From positions 30,749,316 through 30,813,315 of the forward strand of contig CM077832.1 in the NCBI GenBank assembly GCA_039720395.1: DNA of 64,000 nucleotides. The letters run 5' to 3'. Of the stretch, positions 35,627 to 47,948 are shown piece after piece; within the stretch, counting starts at the first letter, position 1; each line of letters begins with the position of its first letter. The notes under the pieces are model-generated. The model did no database searches and was not told where the DNA came from. It saw nothing but the letters and a program-made list of their open reading frames with translations. Source of the stretch: Liquidambar formosana. Lineage: Eukaryota; Streptophyta; Magnoliopsida; Saxifragales; Altingiaceae. A program made the translations under genes and the position numbers.

Positions 35627-37980
35627 AAAAAAAGGTTGAATGCCACCACTTGCAAGAAAGTAAGAAACCTTGAAAGACTGGGGGGGAAAAGCATTGAACA
35701 GGGATAAAAACAACTTAACAGGACTATGAATAGACTGTTCGAGTGAAAAATAATTATCAACTTTGATCATGACATCATCACGATTCCAAAGTCAAACATA
35801 TATAATAAAATGAGAATTTTAATATTTTGGCTTTTGAAAAGATACCTGATGAGGACATATTGGTCATGTTCGCCCTAAACATAACTATCTGTTTAGTATA
35901 TTAGATTAGATAGCAGTGATACAAATAAGAGAATATAGAAAAATACAAAGAAAAGAGAACTATACTCAAATAATATGCCAACTTAAACATACACTAAATA
36001 TTGGTGTTTATTTTTGGGATTTTTATGTTTTTTTATTTTTTTGAAGGGCTCCAGGATGGGGAGAGAAAAAAGTGATTGGACCAAAAATCACGTCTCAATT
36101 TCATTTCATTTTTAAAATTTCTTTTTTCTGATCAACAACAGAAATAAAGAATTATTAATATGCAAAAGCATTACAAGTGAAAAAGAATAAGATGTCCTCA
36201 TACAAACTCACGTCTCAATTTCTTGTAGTTTGCTTTTCCTGCACGTCGTGCAGAACACTTTGATCGACCTTTCTTTTCAGAGCTATCTGCTTCCTGCTCT
36301 GCATCCCAGCTGTTTGTTCCATCTATTTTCCAAACTCGCTCTTCATCCTAGGTTACAGAGGAAAGCACACATCGATACCCAAATAAAGCAAAACCACATG
36401 TTCAAAATCATATGACTGGCTTGGAATTGGAATTACAGATATAAACCTTAATTCTTGGATACTCATTAGATCCTAAAAAACCTTAAACCTAATTCTTTGA
36501 AATTGGGATGATATTTAAGAGACTCTACCACCAGTGTTAGATGGAAATTTCATTTTTCATCATCTAATGATACTATCTAAAAACTAAGTAAAAGTTTGGT
36601 CAATCTGGACAATAAGAACTATACATGAATGCATTAGAAATCCATACATTTCAGGTAAAATCCATAGGCTATAAGCTCCAAAAAAAAATCCATAGGCTAT
36701 GTATGCACCAGTTACATAGTCAAACTACAATAAGATAAAAACGCCGTAAATAGTAACTAAGGTTTTGGAAAACTACAACAATATAAAAACGCTGTAAACA
36801 GTAACTTAGGTTTTGGCTTTAGTTGAAGGGGGAAAAAACCAATCTTTTCATGCATATGAACAAACTGTCAAACCCTTGTGTACTTTGTAGACATAATTTT
36901 GAGTAAAAAATAAACCCAAGATTAAAAAAAGGGGGCAAGGGTAAAGATTTATGCACCCAGTAGCAATAGATATTGCATAAAACTATAACATACATATTAT
37001 TACAAAAATTTATACCATTATTGTAAAATGATTATGTATTAAGAAAACACTCGGGTTTTCTACCAAACTGAGTTGCAGGGAGTCTACCTGAAATGAAAAT
37101 TTAGAGGACCCACTATGAAAGAGGAGATCTTTCAGAGCTTTCTTTGTATCAGCACGCTTTTGACGAGTTGCATATTTGATATAACTCTGGATTCAATATT
37201 GCAGTGTTAGAGAAACTTTTAAGATAATAAGAAAAGACATAATGATTGGGAATGGGGAGGAGGCAAGCAAGAAGGTTAGTAAAAATTATATGAAAAATAT
37301 AACTTGGACGACAAAAGAAAGGAAGATATATATAATTATTACATAGACAGCATTTAAATGGACTTTTTATGAGAACATTTCAAAAGCATCAAGGAAATCA
37401 CACTGTTTTTCAAAATGAACCTTTTTCTAGCTGCTTACACAATGATTGAAAACCAGTAAACAGTACCATCAGAAAATCAGTGTGCAATTGAGTGTAGGTG
37501 AACTACTTGCACATGCATAAAGAAGTTAAACTGCTTTTAGATACCAAAACTCACTTCAATAATGTAAATACTAAATAACCATAGATGTCTTTCTATTTTT
37601 CTATTTTTAATTTAATTCCCACAATACAGTATCATTGTCAAAACTACATAATTTCACTTACATTGTGTAAACCTGCATCTTAAGAACAAAACTCGAAAAA
37701 AAAAAAAAAAAAAAAAAGACGCATGGAGACGTAGAAACACGTGATGACATGAAATTCATCTCTGTATACATGTCCCTATCCAATTTTTACACACAAATCC
37801 TTCATCTCAAGGAGGTCATTAAACTTAATTCTGAGATATGCAATGTCCATCTTCAACAATCAAAAACAGAAAAAAGAAAAAGGGCATAAAAAAACTGAAG
37901 AAAACATTTAAGACAGAGAATGGTAATGAGTATTTGGGTAAATGAAAGAATGGAGTAAGTCCCAGATTTGATATATCTAG

Positions 37981-38011
<31 letters not shown>

Positions 38012-41000
38012 TAGATATATATGTATGTATGTAGATATATATGTATGTATGTAATATGCTCTTCTTATAAACAAGAAATAAAGAAACTCAAACAGTTGCG
38101 AAAATAATAAACTTCACATTTTAGAAGAGAATATGGCATTAACAAGGGAGTAGTAGGGGAAAATGTCCGTGTGTCAGAGATAAGGGAAAATAAAAAGAGA
38201 AGGAAGGGAAAACAGATAAAGGAAAGCAACATTACAACAACACCAACAGAAAATCACTATGCTTTTCATACTGGCTAACGTCTAACATGCTTACAGAACA
38301 GAAAAGCACTTTCTATTAATATGCATGAAAATCAATTAAGCTACTCCATCAATAAAGTTATTGAATGATACAGCAGAGTCCATGAAGGCCCTACACGTGT
38401 CTGCAGTAGCAAATCCTTCTCCAAATGGAAAAGAAAGGTTCACCAGTCAGCTTATGTCAAGGTCTATTTAGTCTCCTTTCAACAGTTGGGTTTCCTTGGG
38501 TCCTTGGGTGTTTAGATACGATATTAGTTATTTCTAGGCAATTGAAAATAGATAATGAAATTTCTCATTCAAATTTGAATCGGAGAATGACATTGACAAC
38601 TAAGGCCAAAGATGATCTAGACAATACTTATAAAGATGCAAAGTAAGGAATTTATTCAGAAATTTATAATAAAGTGAAATTTAATTTTATCCAGTCCATT
38701 GATAATGATCACCTGGATCTTCAAGTCCAGGGTTGTACAAAACTCATAAAATTAGCTTTCCTTAAAAGATATATAAACATTGAAGATACCAAAAATGAAA
38801 TTACACAACGTATTTCCATAGATAAATATCCTTTCTGCAATGTTGGTTTACCTGATCTACCTTGCAAATCTTTAGTAGGGAACAATTAACTTAATATAAC
38901 ATGAATCTCAAAATTTGATACAAACCCTTATACCTTAGAGGGTTGTTGACCTCTTCCAAATTCCTGCAAAGAAATTTTTAATTGTCAAAATTTCTCATAG
39001 AAGGTATAAACTAAAATGGATTAACAGCCAAACCCTAAGGTGCTAACTTAATCTAATGAAAATTGAAAGGACAAAAATGTACTGACAAATATTACTCAAA
39101 GATAACCAAAATCCTGTGTTTTATGGAACAAATAAATAAATTCAAACAAATCATGGAGGGAGCATCCCTCAACTTTACAATTGATTGTTCTTCATCTAAA
39201 ATATTTCAAATAGCCACACAATGCTCACCAACCCAACCAAAACAAACATTTTAGTGAGAGCCCACTCGGCTAGACCATGAGCAGGCTATTAGCATGCCTT
39301 CAAAAAGGTACTCAAGGCCTGGAAAAGATGCACCAAGCTGATCGAGCATCCTTAATTTCTTTCAAAACAAGGGGAATTGCACCAAAAAAGGTGTTAATTA
39401 CACAAAAGAAACAGAAACATTAAGGTACAAAGGGAAGAGGGGTCCAGGTCCAATCATGAACTAAAACAATTGACGCGTGACATTTTTGATAATGGAGGAC
39501 CAAGACTATATGAAAAAGAACCCTCACACAACAGATTATGTTCTTTCTAAATGAGTATAACATGGTGTCAGGAATCATTCTACAAAATATTCTCCCTTTC
39601 TTGCTCTGATCCTTTGAGTACCAAGAAAAAGATAACATCCTTCACTGTTTTAGGCTGGACCCAAACAAAGCTTATCCAAGCGAAGACGAAGGCCCAATTG
39701 GTTTACAAAAGGGCAGTAAAGCAAAAGATGATCCGCTGACTTTGGCTAGATTGACATCTAACACAAAGATTAGGAAAAATTCACCATCCATTGATACAGA
39801 TGATCCACTGTAAGAAACTTATCCAATGAGACAAAGGTATAAAAATAAAACAGAAATATAAAAATAAAATAAAATAAAGACACTTTGGATTTTATTTATT
39901 TATTATTATTATTTTATTTTATTTTATTTTTTTTATGAAGTAAGATTGTATTAAAACAAAAATCACTGAAGCCACTGTACACGTGAGGTATACAAAACAG
40001 GGGGAAAATACAAAGAAAGAGACTCAAAAGTGTTATAAAAGTTTCCAAATTAATTTTTGATCAGGTAAAGTATATCATTAACAAAAAAAGAGCAAAAGCT
40101 CATGTACACAGGGAGTATACAAACAAAACCTATAAAACTAGGTTGTCCACAGAATCCAACTGGGGCATCCGCAATAAAATTAAATTAAATTAAAAAAAGA
40201 CGTATCCCCCCCAGCAAAAAGAAAATCAATCACTTGTGATCTAAGATCTTGAATTGTCAGCTCTTTCTCATTAAAATTCCTATTGTTCCGTTCCAACCAA
40301 ATCGCACAAAAAATATCATGAGGAACAAATCTCAAACAAGAAATAGCCTCCTTGTTAGCACTCTGACGCCTCCAAGAATCCACCACAGAAATAGTCCTTC
40401 GCAGCATCACCCGAATCATCCCATACAAACCCAAACAGTAGTCCCAAATCTCTCTAGCTATGTCACAATGAATCAACATGTGATCAATTGATCCACTGTC
40501 TCTCTTACAAAGCACACACCCATTGGCAAGTTGAAACCCCCTTTCTTGTAAATTGTCAATAGTAAGACACTTGCCCCAACACGCAACCCGTGTGAAGAAG
40601 CACACCATAGAGGGAACTTTCAGCAACCAAATTTTCGAAGCCAGGAAGTTACTACCAGCAGGCCCACTCAAAGAGGAATAAAGTGACTTGACTGAAAACA
40701 TCCCCTTTTTTCCTCTCTTCCACACTATACTGTCGCCTGTGCCTCGATCGATATGAACTCCATAAATCTTTTGTCAAAAAATGACCCCACTTCTTCTAAC
40801 TCCCAATCATGACCGTTTCTACCAAAAACCACATACCATGAAAAAGAGTCACTAGCCCAATTCAAATAATCTGCAATCCAGGCATTCCTATCTAATACCA
40901 ACTCATAAAGATTGGGAAACACCTCTTTAAGCAACCAATCTCCACACCAAGCATCCTCCCAGAACCTAAATGTACTTCCATCCCCCACTCTAAAAGAAAT

Positions 41001-42099
41001 CTCCCTACCAAAATAGCATGAATGGATCCCTAGACACCAAAAAACCCTGCTTTGAATGCCTACCTACCCTGTAGAGGACAAAAGAAAAAACATCTCACAC
41101 AAAAGGAAATAGGCGAGGACAATGCCTTAATAATCTGTCCAACAACTCTGACCTCATAATGCTATTCTACAGATTCACAGAAACTCTTCCAACAAATTCA
41201 ATCCCAAATCTCAAAACTTTGATTAAAAGGCCATGTCATAAAAATAAAAATAAAAAATAAAAAAAAAACCCCATTTAAGGATAATTGCAGATGGTTACAA
41301 CTGGAAAAGGTCCCGAACCACCCAAAAACAAAAAACAAACAAACAAACATAGAAAGAGAAGAGATTAAGGAAAGCCTACTCTCCAACTGTTTACCACCTT
41401 GATCCTCCTTATAATCAAAGTACTATACTACTATGCCAATATTGCATGATAAGGCTCCCTTGTAAACCAATTTTTCAATTATGAAAATTAATTCCGCAAA
41501 AATAAGGCTCACTAGTCATATCTTACAATTGTGGTCACATAATGTTTCCACTACTTGCTGCCCCATCCCAATTGATCTTCACCCAACAGGGCATACGTTT
41601 CAAGATGGCAACCTACATCAGAGTTAAGGTGCTGCAGGGAGCTAACAAGGCTTTGACTCTTTTCATAGTTTTTGATAACTTTTACTACACCCACTGGGTC
41701 GGCTATGTATTCCTTATAATTAGCTCTGTTTTGACATCTTCAAATCTGATCTAAGAGGATAACACAAATTCATTAATAATTAGATCTACGATTGTACATT
41801 GATGTTTTTTATTTATTTATTTATTAAGGAGGGATGCAATAAATGGATTCCTTAATCCTTTCTAAAAAAAAGAATCTAGAAGGAAAGCCATACATTTGCA
41901 GATATATATAAATATATATACGGTCCTAGTCACGCCAACACGTGTTAATATAAATTATATTAGCACATGCATTGGGGGTTGTGGCCTGTGCATTGGCTCA
42001 ATGTACCCCGTATCCCACTAATGCACAAGGTACAACCCCCAATGAGGGTGCTGATATAAGTTATATCAGAACGTGCTCACCTGACCATCATCCTATCTA

Positions 42100-42147
<48 letters not shown>

Positions 42148-43696
42148 TGTGTGCATGCGTGTACGCATGGATGTCCAATGTGTACATTTGAATAATTCTT
42201 TAGAAGGGAAAAACCTCATTTTTTCTTTTCAAGCATTTCTTACAGTTCTCATGTTCCCATGAAAATTTTTCCATTACCATGCAATTTAAAACCTTTTCTT
42301 TACTTCTTTTTTTTTTTTTTTTTTTAAATTTATAAATCAAATCTTACTTCCAAAATCAGATTTGAAACTATGCCAGTATAGTCATTATATATAATACTAT
42401 ATATTATATATATATTATAAAATCGATTTAAGGCTGACTGAAAGGATTCTGTGAGGTCAATCAACTCTTTTATCTCCCCCCCCCCCCCCCCCTCTCTCTC
42501 TTTCTCTCCTTTAAGCCTGACCTTGCAGTGCATTAGATTGTGATTTGTGACCTTGAGGTTTTTTCTCACAACTTTAATCCATGTTTTTTTTAGCCACCTT
42601 CTTGTCCTCAGATATCACCTATACAACTAGCCACTCCTTGTTGGTGTTGCCAAGGTTTTCAGTGAACACGACCTAGACATCTCAAACAAGTAGTCGCCAC
42701 TTTATATGAATTAGGGCAACAAATAAGTTTTCTCTTAAATTTTCACTTCTATCTTTGTCTCTACCATTCGCCCCTCTTAGCATTCTCCTGTTAACCACAT
42801 CTAAATTATAAAAACAATATTCCTTGACTGCCTAACACTTTTGCCCCATTAAACATGGTCGGCCATATTCCTAACTTATATTATTACCCTTTTAGTTTGA
42901 TATGCCACTACGAAAACATCCACACTTGAGCCACCAGTCTCTAACTTTGTGCTCAGCATCTTCTTGGACTTTTACCCTTTGTATGTAACCTAATATTACA
43001 AGATTAGTCACTTTGGGTTAACCCCTCAATATTAATTATATTTAATTAAAGTGTATGATGCATTTCTTACATAAGTTGCACCACGTGTAGTCAATAGTCC
43101 ACTAGTCCATAATGGTCCAACTGATGTTGTATTCATCTTCTACACGATTCTGACCCCAAAAAACTAAAATGACTTAATGATGGTTTTTAAGTATGCTAAT
43201 TTAACCTTCATAGGTTCATTTATTAATGTTCCAGATTCTGCATTCCATCCAGGAAAATATCTTCAATACTTCATCTACTCCAATTTCATGTTTTAGGATA
43301 TTAAAACAATACAAATTCATGGTACCTTGCTTAATCAGACATACAGCACAAGTGACTATATAATGTGTTCCAGCAGAGCAAGGTTTACAGTCAATAAATG
43401 AGTAAAAAATACAAAACTTGTTTGTTTCAACACCTTCAGAGGAAAATTACACTTAACAAAAAGGTCCAAGAATAAAAAGTTCAAAATTTGAAAACACAAA
43501 AAGATATCATCTTTGAACAGAAAAAAAAGAATGGGGGAGAGAGACAGAGAGAGAGACTCACAGAGTTCCATTTGTTCTTCCACTTCTCGCAGGAAGTGGG
43601 AGTGGAATGAAACGAAGCGAATTGGAATGTAGAAGATGACGATTGGCTTAACGAATTCCTGAGAATCAAGACATTTCGCCATCTGGGTATTTGCAT
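28393..43696 (-). CDS. J-domain (DnaJ) protein, probably mitochondrial, seven exons
   Basis: Minus-strand exons are 43562-43696, 38934-38963, 37088-37186, 36212-36347, 29208-29517, 29001-29055 and 28393-28467. All introns are GT-AG and all phases agree; together they give 840 nt, 279 aa. The start (MQIPRWRNVLILRNSLSQSS...FHSTPTSCEKW) is basic, serine-rich and lacks acids, like a mitochondrial presequence. The middle holds SYIKYATRQKRADTKKALKD and FSEDCDEHPERIFQATLGNR. The J-domain is at the C-terminus (about 215-276), with the HPD triad at 246-248 (LKWHPDKHQGPSQ), split by an intron just before FRSSALKW. No G/F region or zinc finger is present, so it is a class C J-protein, expected to stimulate an Hsp70. 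A C-terminal J-domain is typical of this plant family. Introns 1 (4.6 kb) and 4 (6.7 kb) are enlarged by transposons. Confidence 0.9.
30476..31082. mobile_element. Non-autonomous hAT element, 607 bp
   Basis: The termini are inverted copies (CTATGAAGCA at 30476-30485, TGCTTCATAG at 31073-31082). They are flanked by an 8-bp target duplication with one mismatch (CTATGAAA at 30468-30475, CTCTGAAA at 31083-31090). Subterminal GATACG/CGTATC motifs are dense at both ends (30500-30570 and 31023-31045). It has no transposase. It splits the zinc-binding region of the surrounding LINE, whose frame resumes on the other side. Confidence 0.88.
32288..32332. repeat. (AT)n microsatellite
   Basis: A pure AT run lies about 160 bp from a (CA)n run at 32490-32530. 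The DNA between is much richer in GC than its surroundings. Confidence 0.95.
32490..32530. repeat. (CA)n microsatellite
   Basis: A pure CA run of about 20 units. Confidence 0.97.
34093..34263 (+). repeat. tRNA-derived SINE with target-site duplication
   Basis: The body starts TGCCTCGAGAGGCAGAGG, has a box B-like GTCCAAGTTCGACTCTTGC (34111-34129), and ends in an A-rich tail. It is bracketed by a 17-bp target duplication with one mismatch (AAAGGTAAAATAGTATC at 34076-34092, AAAGGTAAAATTGTATC at 34264-34280). Box A appears truncated. It sits inside the catalytic region of the LINE remnant, so it arrived after the LINE. Confidence 0.82.
34310..36211. other. Rest of DnaJ intron 4
   Basis: No coding sequence is seen. 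It holds an (AT)n run (34312-34341) and a homopolymer pair of 23 C followed by 17 A (35594-35633). A tRNA-like box B (GGAGTTTGAATTTTATC, about 35558) just before the C run hints at another SINE head. Confidence 0.5.
37187..38933. other. DnaJ intron 2
   Basis: This intron of about 1.75 kb has no recognised repeat apart from an (AT)n/ATAG patch (37977-38055) and a poly(A) run at 37698-37718. Open frames at 38425-38889 carry no recognisable domain. Confidence 0.5.
39300..39880 (-). mobile_element. Heavily decayed LINE zf-RVT remnant
   Basis: On minus, pieces of a zinc-binding region can be read across frames: LCVRCQSSQS, then SADHLLLYCPF, then WVQPKTVKD. A degraded equivalent of the usual W-K-E-R-N block follows. 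Many stops are present. It lies next to two other LINE 3' ends in DnaJ intron 1. Confidence 0.5.
39905..40040 (-). mobile_element. LINE 3' terminus, severely 5'-truncated
   Basis: A T-rich tail complement (39905-39937) is followed by TGAAGTAAGATTGTATTAAA and a CACTGTACACGTGAGGTATAC block. That block is the same kind of 3' end as the one at 30025-30100. The body is missing, which is typical of a short LINE insertion. Confidence 0.6.
40045..41050 (-). mobile_element. LINE ORF2 C-terminal fragment in DnaJ intron 1
   Basis: Two long minus-strand frames (40725-40988 and 40180-40725), separated by one frameshift, encode MGDGSTFRFWEDAWCGDWLL and then the complete zinc-binding region. That region includes LQERGFQLANGCVLCKRDSG, IDHMLIHCDIAREIWDY and FVPHDIFCAIWLERNNRNFN. 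The preserved frames suggest a younger copy than the other LINEs here. The 3' end carries a GTACACAGGGAGTATAC block. Confidence 0.88.
41051..43561. other. Rest of DnaJ intron 1
   Basis: It contains the palindromic MITE at 41938-42080, an (AT)n run (42103-42144), a T run (42308-42325) and a C run (42478-42493). No exon was found. Confidence 0.5.
41938..42080. repeat. Palindromic MITE beside a (TA)n microsatellite
   Basis: The arms are inverted copies: TTATATTAGCACATGCATTG and GGGGTTGT on the left, ACAACCCCCAAT and GTGCTGATATAAG on the right. A CCCACTAATGCACAAGG block lies in the loop. Related copies lie at 55717-55855 and, more decayed, at 44560-44840 and 52272-52560. Three of the four sit against (TA)n runs. 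Confidence 0.75.
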
Positions 43697-44150
43697 ATCT
43701 ATCTCCAATATGATCAATGTTGAATCAAATTAGCTTTTCTCTCACTCGGACGCACGGGTTCTCTACTGTACTTTTCCAAGGATTTTGGGCTATTGCTACG
43801 CAGGGCACAGAAATTGGGTTGCAACAAAGAATTAACCACAAAATGCTGTGTTATTTGTTTTGCGGTCAGCAAGGCCGTGGGGCGCTCTGTCCCCCCTCTC
43901 CACTCCGACTCTCTCTCTCTCTCTCTGTGTCTCCTCCAGAGGTCTAGGGATTTTTCCCCTGTTTTTGGGCAGCTGAGTTCTAGGGATGAATGTGGGAAAC
44001 TTTGGGCTGGATACCATTGTAGCTGATGGGCCTGTGAATGGAGACTTCATCTTCCTTTTTCTTTGGATTGTCTTTCTTTTGGAAAGTGGGCTGAATTGGA
44101 ATCATAGCTGTCATGGCCCTTTCAGATATGAATTGGAATCATAGCTGTCA
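43697..44150 (-). promoter_or_regulatory. Promoter and leader of the DnaJ gene
   Basis: This is the region upstream of the DnaJ ATG. It holds several site II-like TGGGCY words (TTTTGGGCTATT near 43787, TTTGGGCTGG at 44001, GATGGGCCTG near 44026, GTGGGCTGAA near 44087), usual for nuclear genes of mitochondrial proteins. A (CT)n tract lies at 43911-43928. The same region is repeated in the distal duplication unit (47820-49075), where two MITEs interrupt it. No TATA box is evident. Confidence 0.5.
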
Positions 44151-44397
44151 CAGCCCAATTCTAATTTTCACTCGTCTACTAGTTAGCCATATGAATACAG
44201 AGTGATTTCTGTATTTCTTGAATTCATGTAATATAAGTAGTCACATTATGCTATGTAAGTAGCCACCTCGTAAATAAATAAATAAGGAATCAATAACATT
44301 TTCCACAGTATATTTATTTATCATGAGGCCAAAAAAAAAAAAAAAAAACCCAAACAGCCAAGTCCTCCTGAGTTTAAGGTCAATGGTTCATGGTCCA

Positions 44398-44434
<37 letters not shown>

Positions 44435-45951
44435 TAATGAGTTTTTTTTTTTTTCCTTTATTTATTTATTTATTTTTTTGGTAGTTGCTATATATATATA
44501 TATATATATAAATATATAAGATAGCAGTCAGAAAAGAACATGCTGGTTATACATTTGTATCTGTGCATTGATGGGTCATAGGATACATGGGACCAATACA
44601 CGAAGTACAACTCTCAATGCATGATACTGATGTAACTTATATAATTAAGCATGCTCTTACATGACTGGAACTGTATATATGTATATATATAAATATATAT
44701 ATATATATATTAAGTGAGAGCACGTGTTAATTTAACTTATATCAATCCTATATTAAGATTGTACCTCTAATCTCGTATATGATACATGATATTGGTATAA
44801 GTTAGGTGAATATGTGCTCATTTGATCAGGACTGTATATATATATTTATATATTTGTAATATTCTTATAGATGTAGGTTGGATTAGCAAAAATATTGGGG
44901 TACATAAGTATTTAAAATAGAAGCTCAACTTGTTTTAAAAAAAAAGGAAAAAAAAATAAAATTAATGCAAAGAGATGGAAAAAGGGTGTATGTGGAGTGG
45001 TGGAAGCCAGAGGAGAGAGGAGAGAGGTGGAGTATAGGATATGCACATATGTATAAATTATGTAAATGGCGAACACGATGTAATTATATGGACACCACTA
45101 ATTGCCTACCAACTTTTTGAGTTCTGAGACCCACGCGGGAGGGAGATATCAGCCAGCACCTTCCGCCACCTGGGAACACGACAACTTCACTTACATTCTG
45201 CCTTTCTCTACACCTCTGTATCCTGCGTCCCTGTGATCTTGCGCCCTCCTACCACTAAAATTCCGAAATATTTATTTTATTTTTTTAAAAAGAAGAAGCT
45301 TTTTCAAGTTTTTTTTTTATTTTTTTTTTCTCACTTTAAATTATTGAGGACTGTTGAGAATTGATCGAGATCGAGGCTTGAAATTCATGGTAAGAAAATA
45401 AAATAAAAAAGAAAAGATCTTGATCCATTTCTCAATATTATTGTTTGGTAGAAGCAGTAAAGTCTAGCTAGCCCATGATAATTTAAGCTTAGCTCGCTAG
45501 GCAAATTAATAAGCAGGAGCCAGGGTGGTTCAAAGAAATTAATGCGATCGTTTTAGGTCTTAGCTCTTAAAAGCATCAACTCCCTTATTAAAAAACTCTT
45601 GTACAAGAGGCCTCATTTTAGAATTTTAATCTCAGGTCACAATTTATATTGAGCCACTCTTGATAGGAGCTTAGGTTTTTTGCCCCCCAAAAAAAAACAT
45701 AGGAGCTTAGATTATTTACTGTAGTTTTTAAAAAGTCTGAAGTGTTATGAGTGGTTAGGTTTCTTTGCACTTGCAGGAGGCCTCAACCCAAATTCAATCC
45801 AACCGGTTGTTTTAAATTTCTCTAGTGAGAACCCAAAAAATAAATAAATAAATAAGAAGGAAAATTTTCCACCCAGCCCTAGACTTGGCTTGTAATAAAA
45901 CATGCGCTTAAGCTATTCCATGGTCCATGGTTATATGGCATTTAAATTAGA

Positions 45952-46380
45952 TTTAAATTATATTGCAACCCCTCAACTTTATTTGTAAACCCTTTTTTTT
46001 TTTTAAGGTTTTATCAAAAATATGAAAGATTTTTATGAAAACCAACCACATAATCCACTAGAAAGCATTATTTTGAATAACTTCGTGGAATAAATATTTT
46101 TCAAAATCTATCGTTTAAAAGGATTTTTTGGCCATTTACAATCTCTAATCATTTTTACAGAAACAAAAAATATAAATTGCCAAAATGTCCACTTAAACAA
46201 CGGATTTTGAAAACAAATTTCTTTTATAAAGTTGTTCAAGATGATATTTTCTATTAGATAATACGAACAGTTTTCATAAAAACCTTTTATAATTTTCATA
46301 AAACGTTAACCTCAAACCTTAAATAGTAGAAATAAGTGGGTTTACAAATAAAGTCGAAGGATTTCAATAGCCTTACTCTT
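45952..46380. mobile_element. Old MULE-like MITE, proximal copy
   Basis: The ends TATTGCAACCCC and GGATTTCAATAGCC(T) and internal TTTTATGAAAACC and ACATCATTTTGAACAAC-like blocks relate it to the three younger MITEs at 47949, 48612 and 51473. The same element is present at the matching place in the distal unit (53675-54109), so it was there before the duplication. Confidence 0.6.
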
Positions 46381-46786
46381 TCAATTATATCCACATATAT
46401 GAAGAGGCCAGGATTCAATTTGATCTACTTTTAACGACCACAAAATGCAAGAACAAAAGAGAAATTAGGTCGGCATGCAACAAAGGATCTCCATCTAATG
46501 GCTTCAATCTAGCTAAGCAATTGCTGAATAATTTAGGCCCGTTTGTTAATAATTTTAGGTTTTTTTTTTTGTTGTCCATGAAGGAAAAACAAAATAATGT
46601 GGAAAATTTGTTTGAAAAAAGAATTTTGTAAAGAATCTTCTGAAAATTGTCATTTTGAAGAAAAGATCAAATGCCCTAGTCTGAATTTTCAAAATTTTAA
46701 CAACACCAATCTAATAGGTTAGGCATTGACCAATGAATCAAGGCCTGAGAAAAAAATGTGTCCAAAGCCTTTAAATTTAAGTCGAA

Positions 46787-46940
46787 GAGGAGTGCTAATA
46801 GTGGTGCAAATGCCTTGATCAGACTGTCATACTGATTGATGAGTATAATGCACATTTTGTACGTCCCATATGTATGTACATGTCCCACGTCAATCATAGC
46901 ACGATGATTCAATCATCGTAAATTGTGATTAGTGCTCCTC
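46787..46940. repeat. MITE with GAGGAGTGCTAAT termini
   Basis: The left GAGGAGTGCTAATA and right ATTAGTGCTCCTC are inverted copies. Imperfect flanks (TTAAGTCGAA, TTAACTCAAG) may be the target duplication. The distal duplicate at about 54524-54655 has lost its right end through a 108-bp deletion. Confidence 0.7.
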
Positions 46941-47451
46941 TTAACTCAAGAAAGAATGATTAGCCACGTAGGCATTGTAGTGGTAAAAGATTGAGGGATC
47001 TTGAAAAACAAGCCCATGTCACCAAGCAAGCTGTGATGCTTAAATATTGCAAGTTTGCAATCATAAGAGCATATTCAACAGTGTGCTAAAGGGTGGGCTA
47101 TTTCAACAGTGTGCTAAAGTTGTGACAGGTTATTGCAGAAGGTGACAATTAGTCGTGCATTGTCTACAAAAACTGTTTCTACTCTCAATCTAATTTTATA
47201 AAGATACAATCCATGTGCCAGCAAAATTGATGGGATTACATCATTTTATAAACAAATGGTACAAAATTGATGGGATTACATCATTTCAACAAGACTTGAC
47301 ATAGATCTAACCATATTAGAATTGTTATATTTTAAATTTTACAAGAATCAACGATGCAAAATATTTAACAGCTTCACATTATTTGATTGGACAAAACAAC
47401 TATGTTTTAGTGTAAAAAACAAATTACTTTTTAAATGAATGGACCATTCAC

Positions 47452-47815
47452 TAGGGGTGAACAATGGTTTGGTTCAAACCAAGAATGAAACCAAACCACC
47501 CACTTTGGTTTGTTTTGGTTCCATTTTTTCTCATTTGGTTTGGTTTTAGTTTCATTTTTAGAAAATTGATTTTTTTTTGTTGTTGTTGTTTAGTTTTGGT
47601 TTGCAAGAAAGGAAAACCAAATCAAACCAAAATACGAAAAAATATAATATAGTAACCATTTTATTTTATTCCATATAAAGTATGTAATTATATATATTAT
47701 ATGTAACAACAAACTTAAAAAGTATAAGTTTATATTATACAACATATATTATAATTGATGCTTTTAGTTTCCGCATGTTTTAATTAGACAACACTAATAT
47801 ATGGAAGTTCTTGAT
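47452..47815. mobile_element. hAT-type element (TAGGGGTG end), truncated by the duplication junction
   Basis: It starts TAGGGGTGAACAATGGTTTG and is rich in GGTTTGG/CCAAACC. It is cut at about 47815, where the second duplication unit begins. Its full counterpart is at 55074-56000. Confidence 0.7.
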
Positions 47816-47948
47816 CAATGTTGAATCAATATGATCAATGTTGAATCAAATGAGCTTTTCTCTCACTCGGATGCACGGGTTCTCTACTGTACTTTTCCAA
47901 GGATTTTGGGCTATTACTACGCAGGGCACAAAAATTGGGTTTCAACAA

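Larger units (their letters stand above)
43706..47815. repeat. Tandem segmental duplication, proximal unit (4.1 kb)
   Basis: From CAATATGATCAATGTTGAAT onward this unit is repeated in the same order and orientation from about 47816 to 55457, at roughly 90% identity or better by eye. It includes the DnaJ upstream region but not exon 1. It ends inside an hAT-type element (start 47452), where the second unit begins. Confidence 0.93.

Noticed and set aside
38425..38889. Two plus-strand frames in DnaJ intron 2
   Set aside because: They have no recognisable domain or splice context, and they lie antisense within an intron of a supported gene.
43717..44050. Overlapping frames upstream of DnaJ exon 1
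   Set aside because: The same region in the distal unit does not keep the frames through the (CT)n tract, and the site II context fits a promoter better than a coding exon.
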